NCBI GenBank assembly: GCA_035650495.1
Contig: DASRHK010000005.1
Location: forward strand, 1-37,435
Source of the DNA: DASRHK01 sp035650495
GTDB lineage: Bacteria > Pseudomonadota > Gammaproteobacteria > Nevskiales > Nevskiaceae
Length of the DNA stretch: 37,435 nucleotides
Direction: 5' to 3'
Shown here: positions 1 to 7,182 of the stretch, piece after piece
Position numbering within the stretch: position 1 is the first letter of the stretch
Layout of the letters: the number at the start of each line of letters is the position of its first letter
Program-made: the position numbers and the translations under genes
The notes under the pieces: model-generated
Seen by the model: the letters and a program-made list of their open reading frames with translations, nothing else
Told to the model about the DNA's origin: nothing
Database searches by the model: none

Positions 1-330
1 GGTCTCGGCTGGGTGCCGTGGTTCTTCGAGTTCCTGCTCGATCCGCGCATGCACCAGCACTACGAATTCCCCGGCGTGAAGAAGCCGCCGAGCGAGACGT
101 TCCGCGCGCAGTGCGGCGCGACGTTCATGTACGAGCCGAAAGGCCTCAAGCAGTTCTACGATTACTTCGGCGCCGATTGCCTCTACTGGTCGACCGACTT
201 CCCGCACCCGGCGACGTGCTGGCCGAATTCGCGCGCGCAGGTCGTGTCGCAATTCAAGGAAGCCGGCATCCCCGAGAAGGACCGGATCAAGATCACCTCG
301 ACGAACGCGCACAAGACGTTCGGCTTGTAA
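1..330 (+). CDS. Amidohydrolase family 2 (metal-dependent hydrolase), C-terminal part
   Basis: The reading frame is open from the window edge to TAA at 328-330, so only the last 109 residues are visible. The tail has the amidohydrolase-2 (PF04909) look: an aromatic stretch (WVPWFFEFLLD), then a Y-W-S-T-D-F-P-H segment in which the Asp is the usual late metal ligand of the TIM barrel, and an ending of the type I-x-x-x-N-A-x-x-x-F-G-L, typical of this family. Members hydrolyse or decarboxylate cyclic or aromatic acids; the substrate cannot be read here. The CaiB-type gene follows after 19 bases on the same strand, so the two are probably co-transcribed. Confidence is high for the family and low for the exact reaction. 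Confidence 0.85.
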   Translation, partial: GLGWVPWFFEFLLDPRMHQHYEFPGVKKPPSETFRAQCGATFMYEPKGLKQFYDYFGADCLYWSTDFPHPATCWPNSRAQVVSQFKEAGIPEKDRIKITSTNAHKTFGL

Positions 331-349
331 TCACCAAAAGGAATCAACG

Positions 350-2914
350 ATGGCTGGAGTCTTCAGCGGTCTTCGCGTTCTCGATCTGTCGTGGGGCATC
401 GCCGGTCCGATGACCGCGATGCTGCTCGGCGACAACGGCGCCGACGTCATCAAGATCGAGCCGCCCGGCGGCGATCCGTATCGCAACCAGCTCGGCTACA
501 AGGTCTGGCAGCGCGGCAAGCGCAGCGCGATCTACGATCTCAAGTCGCCGACCGACAATCGCGCGTTCCTCGATCTGGTGAAGACCGCCGACGTCCTGGT
601 CGAGTCGTACACGCCCGGCGTGACGCAGCGCCTGGGCATCGATTACGCGACGCTGTCGAAGCTCAATCCGCGACTCGTCTACTGCTCGATCACCGGCTAT
701 GGCCGCGATAACGAGCACAGCAAGCGCCCGGCGTATGACGGTCTCGTGCAGGCGCGCACCGGACTCATGTGGGAGCAACGCGGCTGGCCGGAAGGCGCGC
801 TCAATCACATGAACGGTCTGCCCGATCCGTTCCCCGAAGACGTCGTGCAGATTCCGCAGGACTGGGTGCAGGGCGCGCCGCGACCCGGACCGCTGTTCGT
901 CGCGTCGCATTGGCCGAGCCTCGGCGCGTTCTTCACTGCGTCGCTCGGGATTTCCGCCGCGATCCGCGCGCGCGGCATCACCGGCAAAGGGCAGTGGGTC
1001 GAGACGTCGCTGCTGCAAGGCGCGATGGCCGGCGCAGCGGGCGTGTGGCAGCGCGCTGAAAAGCCCGACGCGCCCGGATTCGACACGTGGATCCTGAACT
1101 GCCGCTCGCCGAAAGGTCACTTCCAGTGCAAGGACGGCAAGTGGATCCACAACTGGGTGCCGAATCCGCGCTTCATCCTTCAAGCATCGAAGGGCGATTC
1201 GCTCAACGCCTCGCCAGACCTCACCGTGCAGAACGATCCGGATCGCTTCGGCACCGGTCCCGAAGAAATCCTGGTGATGGCGCACTACCAGCCGATCCTC
1301 GCCGAGGCGATCAAGAAATTCACCGCCGCGGAATGGACCGAGGCCGCTGCGAAGGCGGAGATGACGATGCAGCCCGTCCGGCCGATCGAGGAATCGCTCG
1401 CCGATCCGGATTTCCTGAAGGACGGTTGCGTGGTCGAGCAGGACGACCCTGAGCTCGGGAAGATCCGGACCGTCGGCAACGCATTCAACATGAGCGTGAC
1501 GCAGGGTAAGCCCGGTGCGCCGCCGGTGAAGGCGGGCGCGAACACCGATGAAGTGAAAGCGGAGGCGACGAAGATCCTGCGTGAGGCGAAGAGCGCGCAG
1601 GCGGCGACCAACGCCGGCCGCAAGCTCAAGCATCCGCTCGAAGGCATCGTCGTGCTCGATCTCGGCCTCGCCATCGCGGGACCATTCGGCACGCAGCTGC
1701 TCTCCGATCTCGGCGCGACCGTGATCAAGATCAACGGGCTCTACGATCTCTTCTGGCATCGCGTGCACATCGCCTACATGGCGAACCGCGGCAAGAAGTC
1801 GATCACGCTGAACCTGAAGGACCCGCGCGCGATGAAGATCCTGCTCGATCTGGTCGCCAAGGCCGACGTCGTGCAGCACAACATGCGCTACGACGCCGCC
1901 GAGCGCCTGAAGATCGATTACGAGTCGCTGAAGAAGCTCAACCCGAAGCTGATCTATTGCCACACGCGCGGCTTCGAGCGCGGCGTGCGCGCGAGCCTGC
2001 CGGGCAACGATCAGACCGGCGCGTGCTTGTCCGGCATCCAGTTCGAAGACGGCGGCATGGGCCGTCCGGGACCCAAAGGCGAGCCGGGACGTCCGCTGTG
2101 GAGCTTCACGTCGTTCGGCGACACCGGCAACGGCTTTCTCTCCGCGATCGGCATCATCAACGCGATCCATCATCGCGACAAGACCGGCGAAGGCCAGTTC
2201 GTCGACACGTCGATCATCAACGCGGCGCTGCTCAACACGAGCTACGCGATCGCGACGCCGGAGGGCAAAGGCTTCGAGCGTCCGCGCATCGACGGCATGC
2301 AGCTCGGCTACTCGGCCGGACACCACATCTACGAGACGAAGCAGGGCTGGCTCGCGTTCGGCGTGTTCACGCAGGAGCATTGGGATGAGCTCTTCACCGT
2401 GCTGCGCGCGCCGAAGCTCACCGTCGATCCGAAGTTCGCGACGCATGAAGCGCGCATGAAGAACGACGCCGAGCTGACCAAGTTCATCGCCGAGCGCATG
2501 CACATGCACACGGCCGAGGAATGGTTCGCGGAGCTCGACGAGGCCGGCGTGCCGGTCGAGATCGTCAGCGAGGACTTCTCGCGCAAGCTCCACGACAACG
2601 AGACCTTCCGCAAGAACCAGTGGATCGTGTCGTATCCACACCCGGTCGTCGGCAAGCTCGATCAGATCGGATTGCTCGTAAACCTTTCGGACACCCCGGG
2701 CGTCATACAGGGCCGGCCGCTGCTGGTCGGCGAGCACACCAAGGAAATCATGGCGGGGATGGGCTACACCGAAGAGCAGATGAAGCAGATGGAAGAGCAG
2801 TTCGCGATCGGCTTCGCCGGCATGCCGCGCATGCCGCCGCGTCCGGCTGCCGGCGCGCCAGCCGCGCCCAAGCCGGGCATGGCGAGCATGCTGGAGAAAG
2901 AAGCGCGGAAATGA
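350..2914 (+). CDS. Double-length CaiB/BaiF (class III) CoA-transferase family protein
   Basis: 854 residues containing two complete CaiB/BaiF units: roughly residues 1-400 (starting GLRVLDLSWGIAGPMTAMLL) and 425-810 (starting GIVVLDLGLAIAGPFGTQLL), joined by an Ala/Lys-rich linker. A Pro/Ala-rich tail follows. Single-unit family members of about 400 aa move CoA between acids, or act as racemases, through an Asp in the motif S-[ML]-x-D. Aligned by eye, the first unit has Gln223 (E-T-S-L-L-Q-G) and the second Asn624 (D-T-S-I-I-N-A), so neither has the nucleophile. The start ATG follows a purine-rich AAAGGAA about 6 bases upstream. It may bind acyl-CoA without transferase activity or use another chemistry. 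The preceding amidohydrolase suggests the same catabolic operon. Confidence 0.92.
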   Translation: MAGVFSGLRVLDLSWGIAGPMTAMLLGDNGADVIKIEPPGGDPYRNQLGYKVWQRGKRSAIYDLKSPTDNRAFLDLVKTADVLVESYTPGVTQRLGIDYATLSKLNPRLVYCSITGYGRDNEHSKRPAYDGLVQARTGLMWEQRGWPEGALNHMNGLPDPFPEDVVQIPQDWVQGAPRPGPLFVASHWPSLGAFFTASLGISAAIRARGITGKGQWVETSLLQGAMAGAAGVWQRAEKPDAPGFDTWILNCRSPKGHFQCKDGKWIHNWVPNPRFILQASKGDSLNASPDLTVQNDPDRFGTGPEEILVMAHYQPILAEAIKKFTAAEWTEAAAKAEMTMQPVRPIEESLADPDFLKDGCVVEQDDPELGKIRTVGNAFNMSVTQGKPGAPPVKAGANTDEVKAEATKILREAKSAQAATNAGRKLKHPLEGIVVLDLGLAIAGPFGTQLLSDLGATVIKINGLYDLFWHRVHIAYMANRGKKSITLNLKDPRAMKILLDLVAKADVVQHNMRYDAAERLKIDYESLKKLNPKLIYCHTRGFERGVRASLPGNDQTGACLSGIQFEDGGMGRPGPKGEPGRPLWSFTSFGDTGNGFLSAIGIINAIHHRDKTGEGQFVDTSIINAALLNTSYAIATPEGKGFERPRIDGMQLGYSAGHHIYETKQGWLAFGVFTQEHWDELFTVLRAPKLTVDPKFATHEARMKNDAELTKFIAERMHMHTAEEWFAELDEAGVPVEIVSEDFSRKLHDNETFRKNQWIVSYPHPVVGKLDQIGLLVNLSDTPGVIQGRPLLVGEHTKEIMAGMGYTEEQMKQMEEQFAIGFAGMPRMPPRPAAGAPAAPKPGMASMLEKEARK

Positions 2915-2930
2915 AGACGCCGCGCGCGGC

Positions 2931-3233
2931 TCAGGTCTTGTCGGTCTTGTCCCAGACGAAGCCGTCGTGACCGCGCACCGGATTCGCCGCTGCAGCCTGG
3001 CTCGCAGGCTGCGAAGGTGCGGGCGACCCAGGCCCCTTCATCGCGGCGATTTCCTTCTTCAGCCGGGCATTCTCGAACGTCAGCTTGTCGCGGCTCTGCT
3101 GCAGGATCAGGAAGTCCTGCTGCACGACCCGCATGTGGCGCTGAAGCTCGGTCAAGCCCGGAACCGAGTCGCGATCCTTGCATTCGCGCGCAATCCTCGC
3201 CGCAAGGTCGGATGCTTGTTTGATTCCAGCCAT
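2931..3233 (-). CDS. Small coiled-coil protein of unknown function
   Basis: 100 residues with no signal peptide. Residues about 25-67 are rich in Leu, Gln, Glu and Lys in a heptad-like pattern (LQRHMRVVQQDFLILQQSR, then LTFENARLKKEIAAMKG), which suggests a parallel coiled coil. The tail is Ala/Pro/Ser-rich and ends WDKTDKT. I do not recognise a family. It converges on the large CaiB gene with 16 bases between stop codons, and starts 74 bases from the divergent bactofilin-like gene. The coding call rests on the frame filling the gap exactly and on the coherent coiled coil. Confidence 0.6.
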   Translation of the reverse strand: MAGIKQASDLAARIARECKDRDSVPGLTELQRHMRVVQQDFLILQQSRDKLTFENARLKKEIAAMKGPGSPAPSQPASQAAAANPVRGHDGFVWDKTDKT

Positions 3234-3295
3234 GGGCCACGGTGCGCCTTTCCCGGCGCAATAGCCAGCCGCAAAGAAGACCCATGGCCGTCATC

Positions 3296-3301
3296 GGAGG
3301 G
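3296..3301 (+). promoter_or_regulatory. Ribosome binding site deciding the start of the bactofilin-like gene
   Basis: GGAGGG lies 6 bases before ATG 3308. It supports that start over the in-frame GTG at 3242, which would put 22 charged residues ahead of a clear signal peptide. Confidence 0.6.
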
Positions 3302-3307
3302 AACGGC

Positions 3308-4369
3308 ATGAAAGCGTTGGCAATCGTCCTGCTTCTTCTCGCGACACCCGCGCTCGCCGCGAAGAGCGATCACATCCAGTTCGGCGACAACGTCGCTATC
3401 AACGAGCCGGTCGAAGGCGACGTCATCGCGGCGGGCGGCGACGTCGAGGTGAATTCCGAAGTCGGCGGCGACGTGCTCGTGTTCGGCGGCAACGTCACGC
3501 TCGCCGGAACAGCGAAGCACGACGTCTATGTGGCCGGCGGCGACATCGCGATCGGCGGTGATGTCGCGGACGATCTGCGCGTCGCGGGCGGTGACGTGCG
3601 CATCGGCAAGACCGCGCGGATCGGCGGCGAAGTCAGCGTTGCCGGCGGTGACGTCACGCTCGCGGGCGACGTGAAAGGCAACGTCGACGTCGTCGGCGGC
3701 CATCTGCAGATCGAAGGCCACATCGGCGGCGACGTCGAAGCCGCCGGCGGCGACGTGTCGCTCGGTCCCGATGCGCGCATCGACGGCCATCTGCGCTATT
3801 CGTCCCGCCGCTCGCTCGGTCCCGGCGCCGACGCGCAAGTCGCCGGCGGCATCACGCGCAAGCCGTGGCGGCACGATCACCTGCATTGGCGCCACACGGG
3901 CTGGGTGTGGACGATCGGCTGCGCGTTCCTTGCGCTGGTGCTGCTCGCGATCGCGCCGAGCTACGCGGCGCGCATCACCGACACGATCCACGACGACGTC
4001 GCCCAGAGCTTGCTGATCGGGCTCGTCGCGCTCGTCGTAATCCCGCTGCTGATGGTGCTCCTCGCGATCACCGTGATCGGCATCCCGGCCGCGGTGCTGC
4101 TGCTCGTCGCCTATCTCTTCCTGCTCATGGCCGGACGCCTGTTCGCCGCGATTGCCATCGGCGACATCGTGCTGCAGCGCATGCGCCAGGGAACGCTGAA
4201 GGAAAGCGATCGCGGTCCGCGCATGCTGGCGGCCATCATCGCGGTGATCGCCATCGGCTTCGCCGCGTGGGTCCCGATCATCGGCGGCGTCATCGGCACC
4301 GTGGTCACGCTGCTCGGGCTCGGCGCCATGCTGATCCAGATGCGCAAGCGCCGGGCGCAGGTGGCCTAG
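3308..4369 (+). CDS. Bactofilin-like polymer-forming protein with C-terminal membrane domain
   Basis: 353 residues. An N-terminal signal peptide (MKALAIVLLLLATPALAA) is followed by about 150 residues of short repeats built on the pattern V-x-G-G-D-V, a right-handed beta-helix signature as in bactofilins and the polymer-forming DUF583 family. The second half, from about residue 200, holds several hydrophobic helices, including a long run near residues 235-285 and a final one ending in a basic tail (RKRRAQVA). The helix would therefore sit outside the inner membrane with the anchor at the C-terminus, unlike classical cytoplasmic bactofilins. A structural or envelope-shaping role is inferred. 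It stands alone, divergent from the coiled-coil gene. Confidence 0.8.
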   Translation: MKALAIVLLLLATPALAAKSDHIQFGDNVAINEPVEGDVIAAGGDVEVNSEVGGDVLVFGGNVTLAGTAKHDVYVAGGDIAIGGDVADDLRVAGGDVRIGKTARIGGEVSVAGGDVTLAGDVKGNVDVVGGHLQIEGHIGGDVEAAGGDVSLGPDARIDGHLRYSSRRSLGPGADAQVAGGITRKPWRHDHLHWRHTGWVWTIGCAFLALVLLAIAPSYAARITDTIHDDVAQSLLIGLVALVVIPLLMVLLAITVIGIPAAVLLLVAYLFLLMAGRLFAAIAIGDIVLQRMRQGTLKESDRGPRMLAAIIAVIAIGFAAWVPIIGGVIGTVVTLLGLGAMLIQMRKRRAQVA

Positions 4370-4428
4370 AACCCGGCAAACTTTCGCCGATCCGGGCGGG
4401 TCGAAGGGGTATCCACTCGAGACCCTCG

Positions 4429-4635
4429 ATGGCGAAGATCCTGTGTAGCGTCCTGCTGCTCCTCCTCGCCGGCTGCGCGACCGTGCAGCCCTGGCAGCGC
4501 GAGACGCTGGCGCGCCCCGACATGGAGCTCGTCAGCGATCCGCTGCAGGCGAGCCTCGACGATCACGTCTACTTCAGCAAGGAAGCGTCCAGCGGAGGCC
4601 GCAGCTTCGGCGGCGGGGGCTGCGGATGCAATTGA
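4429..4635 (+). CDS. DUF4266-type small lipoprotein
   Basis: 68 residues. The N-terminus is a lipoprotein signal with lipobox L-L-A-G-C (Cys16), so the mature protein of about 53 residues should be membrane-anchored in the periplasm. The middle (RPDMELVSDPLQASLDDHVY) matches my memory of the DUF4266 family. The protein ends in a Gly-rich segment with two cysteines, GGGGCGCN. Its stop overlaps the start of the DUF3570 gene by 10 bases, so translation is probably coupled. DUF4266, DUF3570 and ApbE genes are commonly found together; the shared function is not known to me. The C-terminal Cys pair could bind metal or be modified, but this is a guess. Confidence 0.82.
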   Translation: MAKILCSVLLLLLAGCATVQPWQRETLARPDMELVSDPLQASLDDHVYFSKEASSGGRSFGGGGCGCN

Positions 4636-5876
4636 AAGACCCTAAAGGCGGTGCGATTGCCGCAGCGGCGCTGACGTTGCTCGGCGGTGCGACGCCGTCA
4701 CAAGCGGAAGAGAAGCGCTGGCTGTTCGACACCGCGATGTTGTTCTATACCGAGGGCGCCGATCGGGTGTACGCGTTCGAGCCCAAGCTCGCGGCGACGC
4801 TCGATCTGCGCAACGGCGGCGCCGTGAACGCGGGCTTCACCGTCGACGTGCTCACCGGCGCATCGCCCAACGGCGCTGCGCCGTCGAATCAGCCGCAGAC
4901 GTTCACCACGCCGTCGGGCAACTCGAGCTTCACCGCGGCGCCGGGCGAGCTGCCGCTCGATCCGTCGTTCAAGGACACGCGCTTCGCCGGCGAGCTCGGC
5001 TACACCATGCCGTTCGGCGATGCGAACAAGCTCAATGTGCACGGCAACGCGTCGACCGAATACGACTACCGCTCGCTCGGCGGCGGTGCGACGATCTCGC
5101 GCGACTTCAACCTGCACGACACGACCGTATCGCTCGGCGTGAATGCGTCGCGCGACAGCATCAATCCGGTCGGCGGCGCGCCGACGCCGCTCGCAGAGAA
5201 GACGGGCGCGGGCGGCGGGCCCGATCAATCGAAGACCGTCCTCGACGGGCTCTTCGGCGTCACCCAGGTGCTGTCGACCACGAGCCTCATGCAGGTCAAT
5301 TACTCGCTGTCGCGCTCGACCGGCTATCTCAACGATCCGTACAAGGTCGTGTCGGTCGTCGACGCCGATGGCGATCCGGTGCGCTACCTGTTCGAGAGCC
5401 GGCCCGATTCGCGCCTCAAGCACGCGGCGTTCGTGCAGTACAAGAAATTCGTGATCGATCGCGACGTGCTCGAAGTCTCCTACCGCTTCATGACCGACGA
5501 TTGGGGCATCGATTCGCACACGGGCGACGCGACGTACCGCTTCAACTTCGCCGGCACGCATTACCTCGAGCCGCATCTGCGCTGGTATCGGCAGAGCGCC
5601 GCGGATTTCTACCGCGTCGCGCTCGACGACGGCGAGCCGGTCACCTATGCCAGCGGCGATCCACGGCTCGGCGCGTTCGACGGCGTCACCGTCGGCCTGA
5701 AGTACGGCCAGACCTCCTGGGGCAACCTGCAATGGAGCACGCGGCTCGAGTACTACAAGCAGATCGGCCGCGTCGACGGCTTGCCGCCGGTGGCCGGCGC
5801 CGCGCTCGACAAGCTCGACGTCGCGCCGGACCTGAACGTCATCATGCTCACGCTGGGCGCGCGGTTCCGCTACTAG
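4626..5876 (+). CDS. DUF3570 outer-membrane-type beta-barrel protein with candidate flavinylation motif
   Basis: 416 residues with a signal peptide ending near A-T-P-S-Q-A-E-E (residues 21-29). The rest alternates polar and hydrophobic residues in beta-strand fashion and ends in an aromatic-terminated strand (GARFRY), as outer-membrane barrels do. This fits DUF3570. Residues 74-83 read DVLTGASPNG. This resembles the D-x-x-[ST]-G-A-[ST] sequence that ApbE enzymes flavinylate, with Thr77 as the acceptor candidate; the NqrC-type sites I recall have the same order. ApbE is the next gene, 5 bases downstream. I infer that it could be an FMN-carrying envelope protein. The family call is firm; the FMN idea is unproven. 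Confidence 0.85.
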   Translation: MQLKDPKGGAIAAAALTLLGGATPSQAEEKRWLFDTAMLFYTEGADRVYAFEPKLAATLDLRNGGAVNAGFTVDVLTGASPNGAAPSNQPQTFTTPSGNSSFTAAPGELPLDPSFKDTRFAGELGYTMPFGDANKLNVHGNASTEYDYRSLGGGATISRDFNLHDTTVSLGVNASRDSINPVGGAPTPLAEKTGAGGGPDQSKTVLDGLFGVTQVLSTTSLMQVNYSLSRSTGYLNDPYKVVSVVDADGDPVRYLFESRPDSRLKHAAFVQYKKFVIDRDVLEVSYRFMTDDWGIDSHTGDATYRFNFAGTHYLEPHLRWYRQSAADFYRVALDDGEPVTYASGDPRLGAFDGVTVGLKYGQTSWGNLQWSTRLEYYKQIGRVDGLPPVAGAALDKLDVAPDLNVIMLTLGARFRY

Positions 5877-5881
5877 GAATT

Positions 5882-6727
5882 GTGAGCGCGCAATTCGAGG
5901 CGATGGCCTCGCCGTGCACCGTCCTCGCCGACGGCGCCGACGACGCCGAGCTCGCTCGCCTCGTCGAGATCGCCAGGCGATCCGCTCTTCGCATCGAGCA
6001 CAAGTGGAGCCGCTATCGCGACGACAACATCGTCCATCGCATCAATCACGCGCAGGGCGAGGCGATCACCGTCGACGACGAGACCGCGCGACTGATCGAC
6101 TACGCGGCGCTGCTCTGGCGCGAGAGTGAAAGGCGATTCGACATCACCTCCGGCGTCTTGCGGCGCGCGTGGCGCTTCGACGGCAGCGATCGCGTGCCGG
6201 ATCGCGAAACGGTCGCGGCGCTGCTGCCGCTCGTGGGCTGGGATAAGGTGACCTGGAGATCTCCGCAGCTGCGCCTGGCACCGGGAATGGAAATCGACTT
6301 CGGCGGCATCGGCAAGGAATACGCGGTCGACGTGACGCTGCGCGAGCTCGTCGCGGCGACCGACAAGCCCGTCCTCGTGAACTTCGGCGGCGATCTCGCG
6401 GCATCGCAACCGCCCCGCGACGGACCGTGGCGCGTCGGCATCGACAGCGGTGCGCCGGATCGTCCGGCGCCGCTGATCAAGCTCGATCAGGGCGCGATCG
6501 CGACGAGCGGCGACGCGCGTCGATTCCTGCTGAAGGACGGCGTGCGCTACCCGCACGTGCTCGATCCGCGCACGGGCTGGCCGGTGATGGACGCGCCACG
6601 CGCGGTCACCGTCGCGGCGACGACCTGCATCGAAGCCGGCACGTTGTCGACGCTGGCGATGTTGCGCGGCGCGGAAGCGGAGACGTTCCTGCAAAGCCGC
6701 GGCTGCGATCATCACGTGGTGCGCTGA
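5882..6727 (+). CDS. apbE: ApbE family FAD:protein FMN transferase
   Basis: 281 residues from GTG 5882 (ATG 5903 is the alternative). ApbE enzymes move FMN from FAD to a Ser/Thr of a target protein using magnesium. Visible landmarks are an early AMASPCTV strand, the R-R-F-D-I-T-S-G block, IDFGGIGKEYAVD, LVNFGGDLAAS, the IATSGD segment, H-V-L-D-P-R-T-G-W-P and the late metal-site region CIEAGTLSTLAML, all in family order. The usual exported ApbE has a lipoprotein signal, but no hydrophobic N-terminus is present from either start, so this copy looks cytoplasmic. It follows the DUF3570 gene by 5 bases, and its stop overlaps the Nudix start (TGATG). Confidence 0.9.
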   Translation: MSAQFEAMASPCTVLADGADDAELARLVEIARRSALRIEHKWSRYRDDNIVHRINHAQGEAITVDDETARLIDYAALLWRESERRFDITSGVLRRAWRFDGSDRVPDRETVAALLPLVGWDKVTWRSPQLRLAPGMEIDFGGIGKEYAVDVTLRELVAATDKPVLVNFGGDLAASQPPRDGPWRVGIDSGAPDRPAPLIKLDQGAIATSGDARRFLLKDGVRYPHVLDPRTGWPVMDAPRAVTVAATTCIEAGTLSTLAMLRGAEAETFLQSRGCDHHVVR

Positions 6728-7182
6728 TGGCGCGCATGAGCGCCGGCTTGCTGATCCATCGCACACGCGCCGGCGCGCTCGAGGTGCTCCTCGTCCATCC
6801 CGGCGGCCCTTTCTGGGCGAAGAAGGACGACGGCGCGTGGTCGATCCCGAAAGGCGAGTACGCGGAAGGCGAGGATCCGCTCGCCGTCGCCAAGCGCGAG
6901 CTGGAGGAGGAGACGGGCCTCTCGGTCGACGGCGCGTTCGTCAAGCTCGAGCCGATCCGTCAGCGCAGCGGCAAGGTCGTCACCGCGTTTGCGATCGAAG
7001 CCGACGTCGACGCGTCACGCATCACGAGCAACACCTTCGAGATGGAATGGCCGCCGCGATCAGGGCGCAAGCAGCACTTCCCGGAAGTCGATCGCGCCGC
7101 GTGGTTCGCGATCGGCGACGCGCGCGTCAAGCTGCTCGCGAGTCAGGTGCCGCTGCTCGATCAGCTAACGCGCGCGCGATGA
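6727..7182 (+). CDS. Nudix hydrolase
   Basis: 151 residues. A full Nudix box is visible near residues 44-66 (GEYAEGED, then AKRELEEETGL), matching G-x5-E-x7-R-E-U-x-E-E-x-G-U, and AWSIPKGE precedes it. The enzymes cleave nucleoside diphosphates linked to another group; the N-terminal GLLIHRTRAGALEVLLVHPGG is typical of small stand-alone members. Given the ApbE next door, an FAD or other flavin-nucleotide pyrophosphatase would make sense, but this is inference. The start overlaps the ApbE stop by one base. The last 56 bases overlap, tail to tail, the end of the radical SAM gene. Confidence 0.88.
   Translation: MARMSAGLLIHRTRAGALEVLLVHPGGPFWAKKDDGAWSIPKGEYAEGEDPLAVAKRELEEETGLSVDGAFVKLEPIRQRSGKVVTAFAIEADVDASRITSNTFEMEWPPRSGRKQHFPEVDRAAWFAIGDARVKLLASQVPLLDQLTRAR

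Noticed and set aside
344..2737. A 797-codon open frame on the minus strand opposite the large CaiB gene.
   Set aside because: The translation is an Arg/Asp/Glu/Val-rich low-complexity string with no domain; it is the expected shadow of a high-GC gene with strong codon bias.
2922..2933. The palindrome GCCGCGCGCGGC between convergent genes, considered as a terminator.
   Set aside because: It has no loop or T-run and such strings are expected by chance here.
3400..3800. Repeated GGCGGCGACGT-type units considered as a DNA repeat array.
   Set aside because: They encode the beta-helix repeats of the bactofilin-like protein and are explained by the protein structure.
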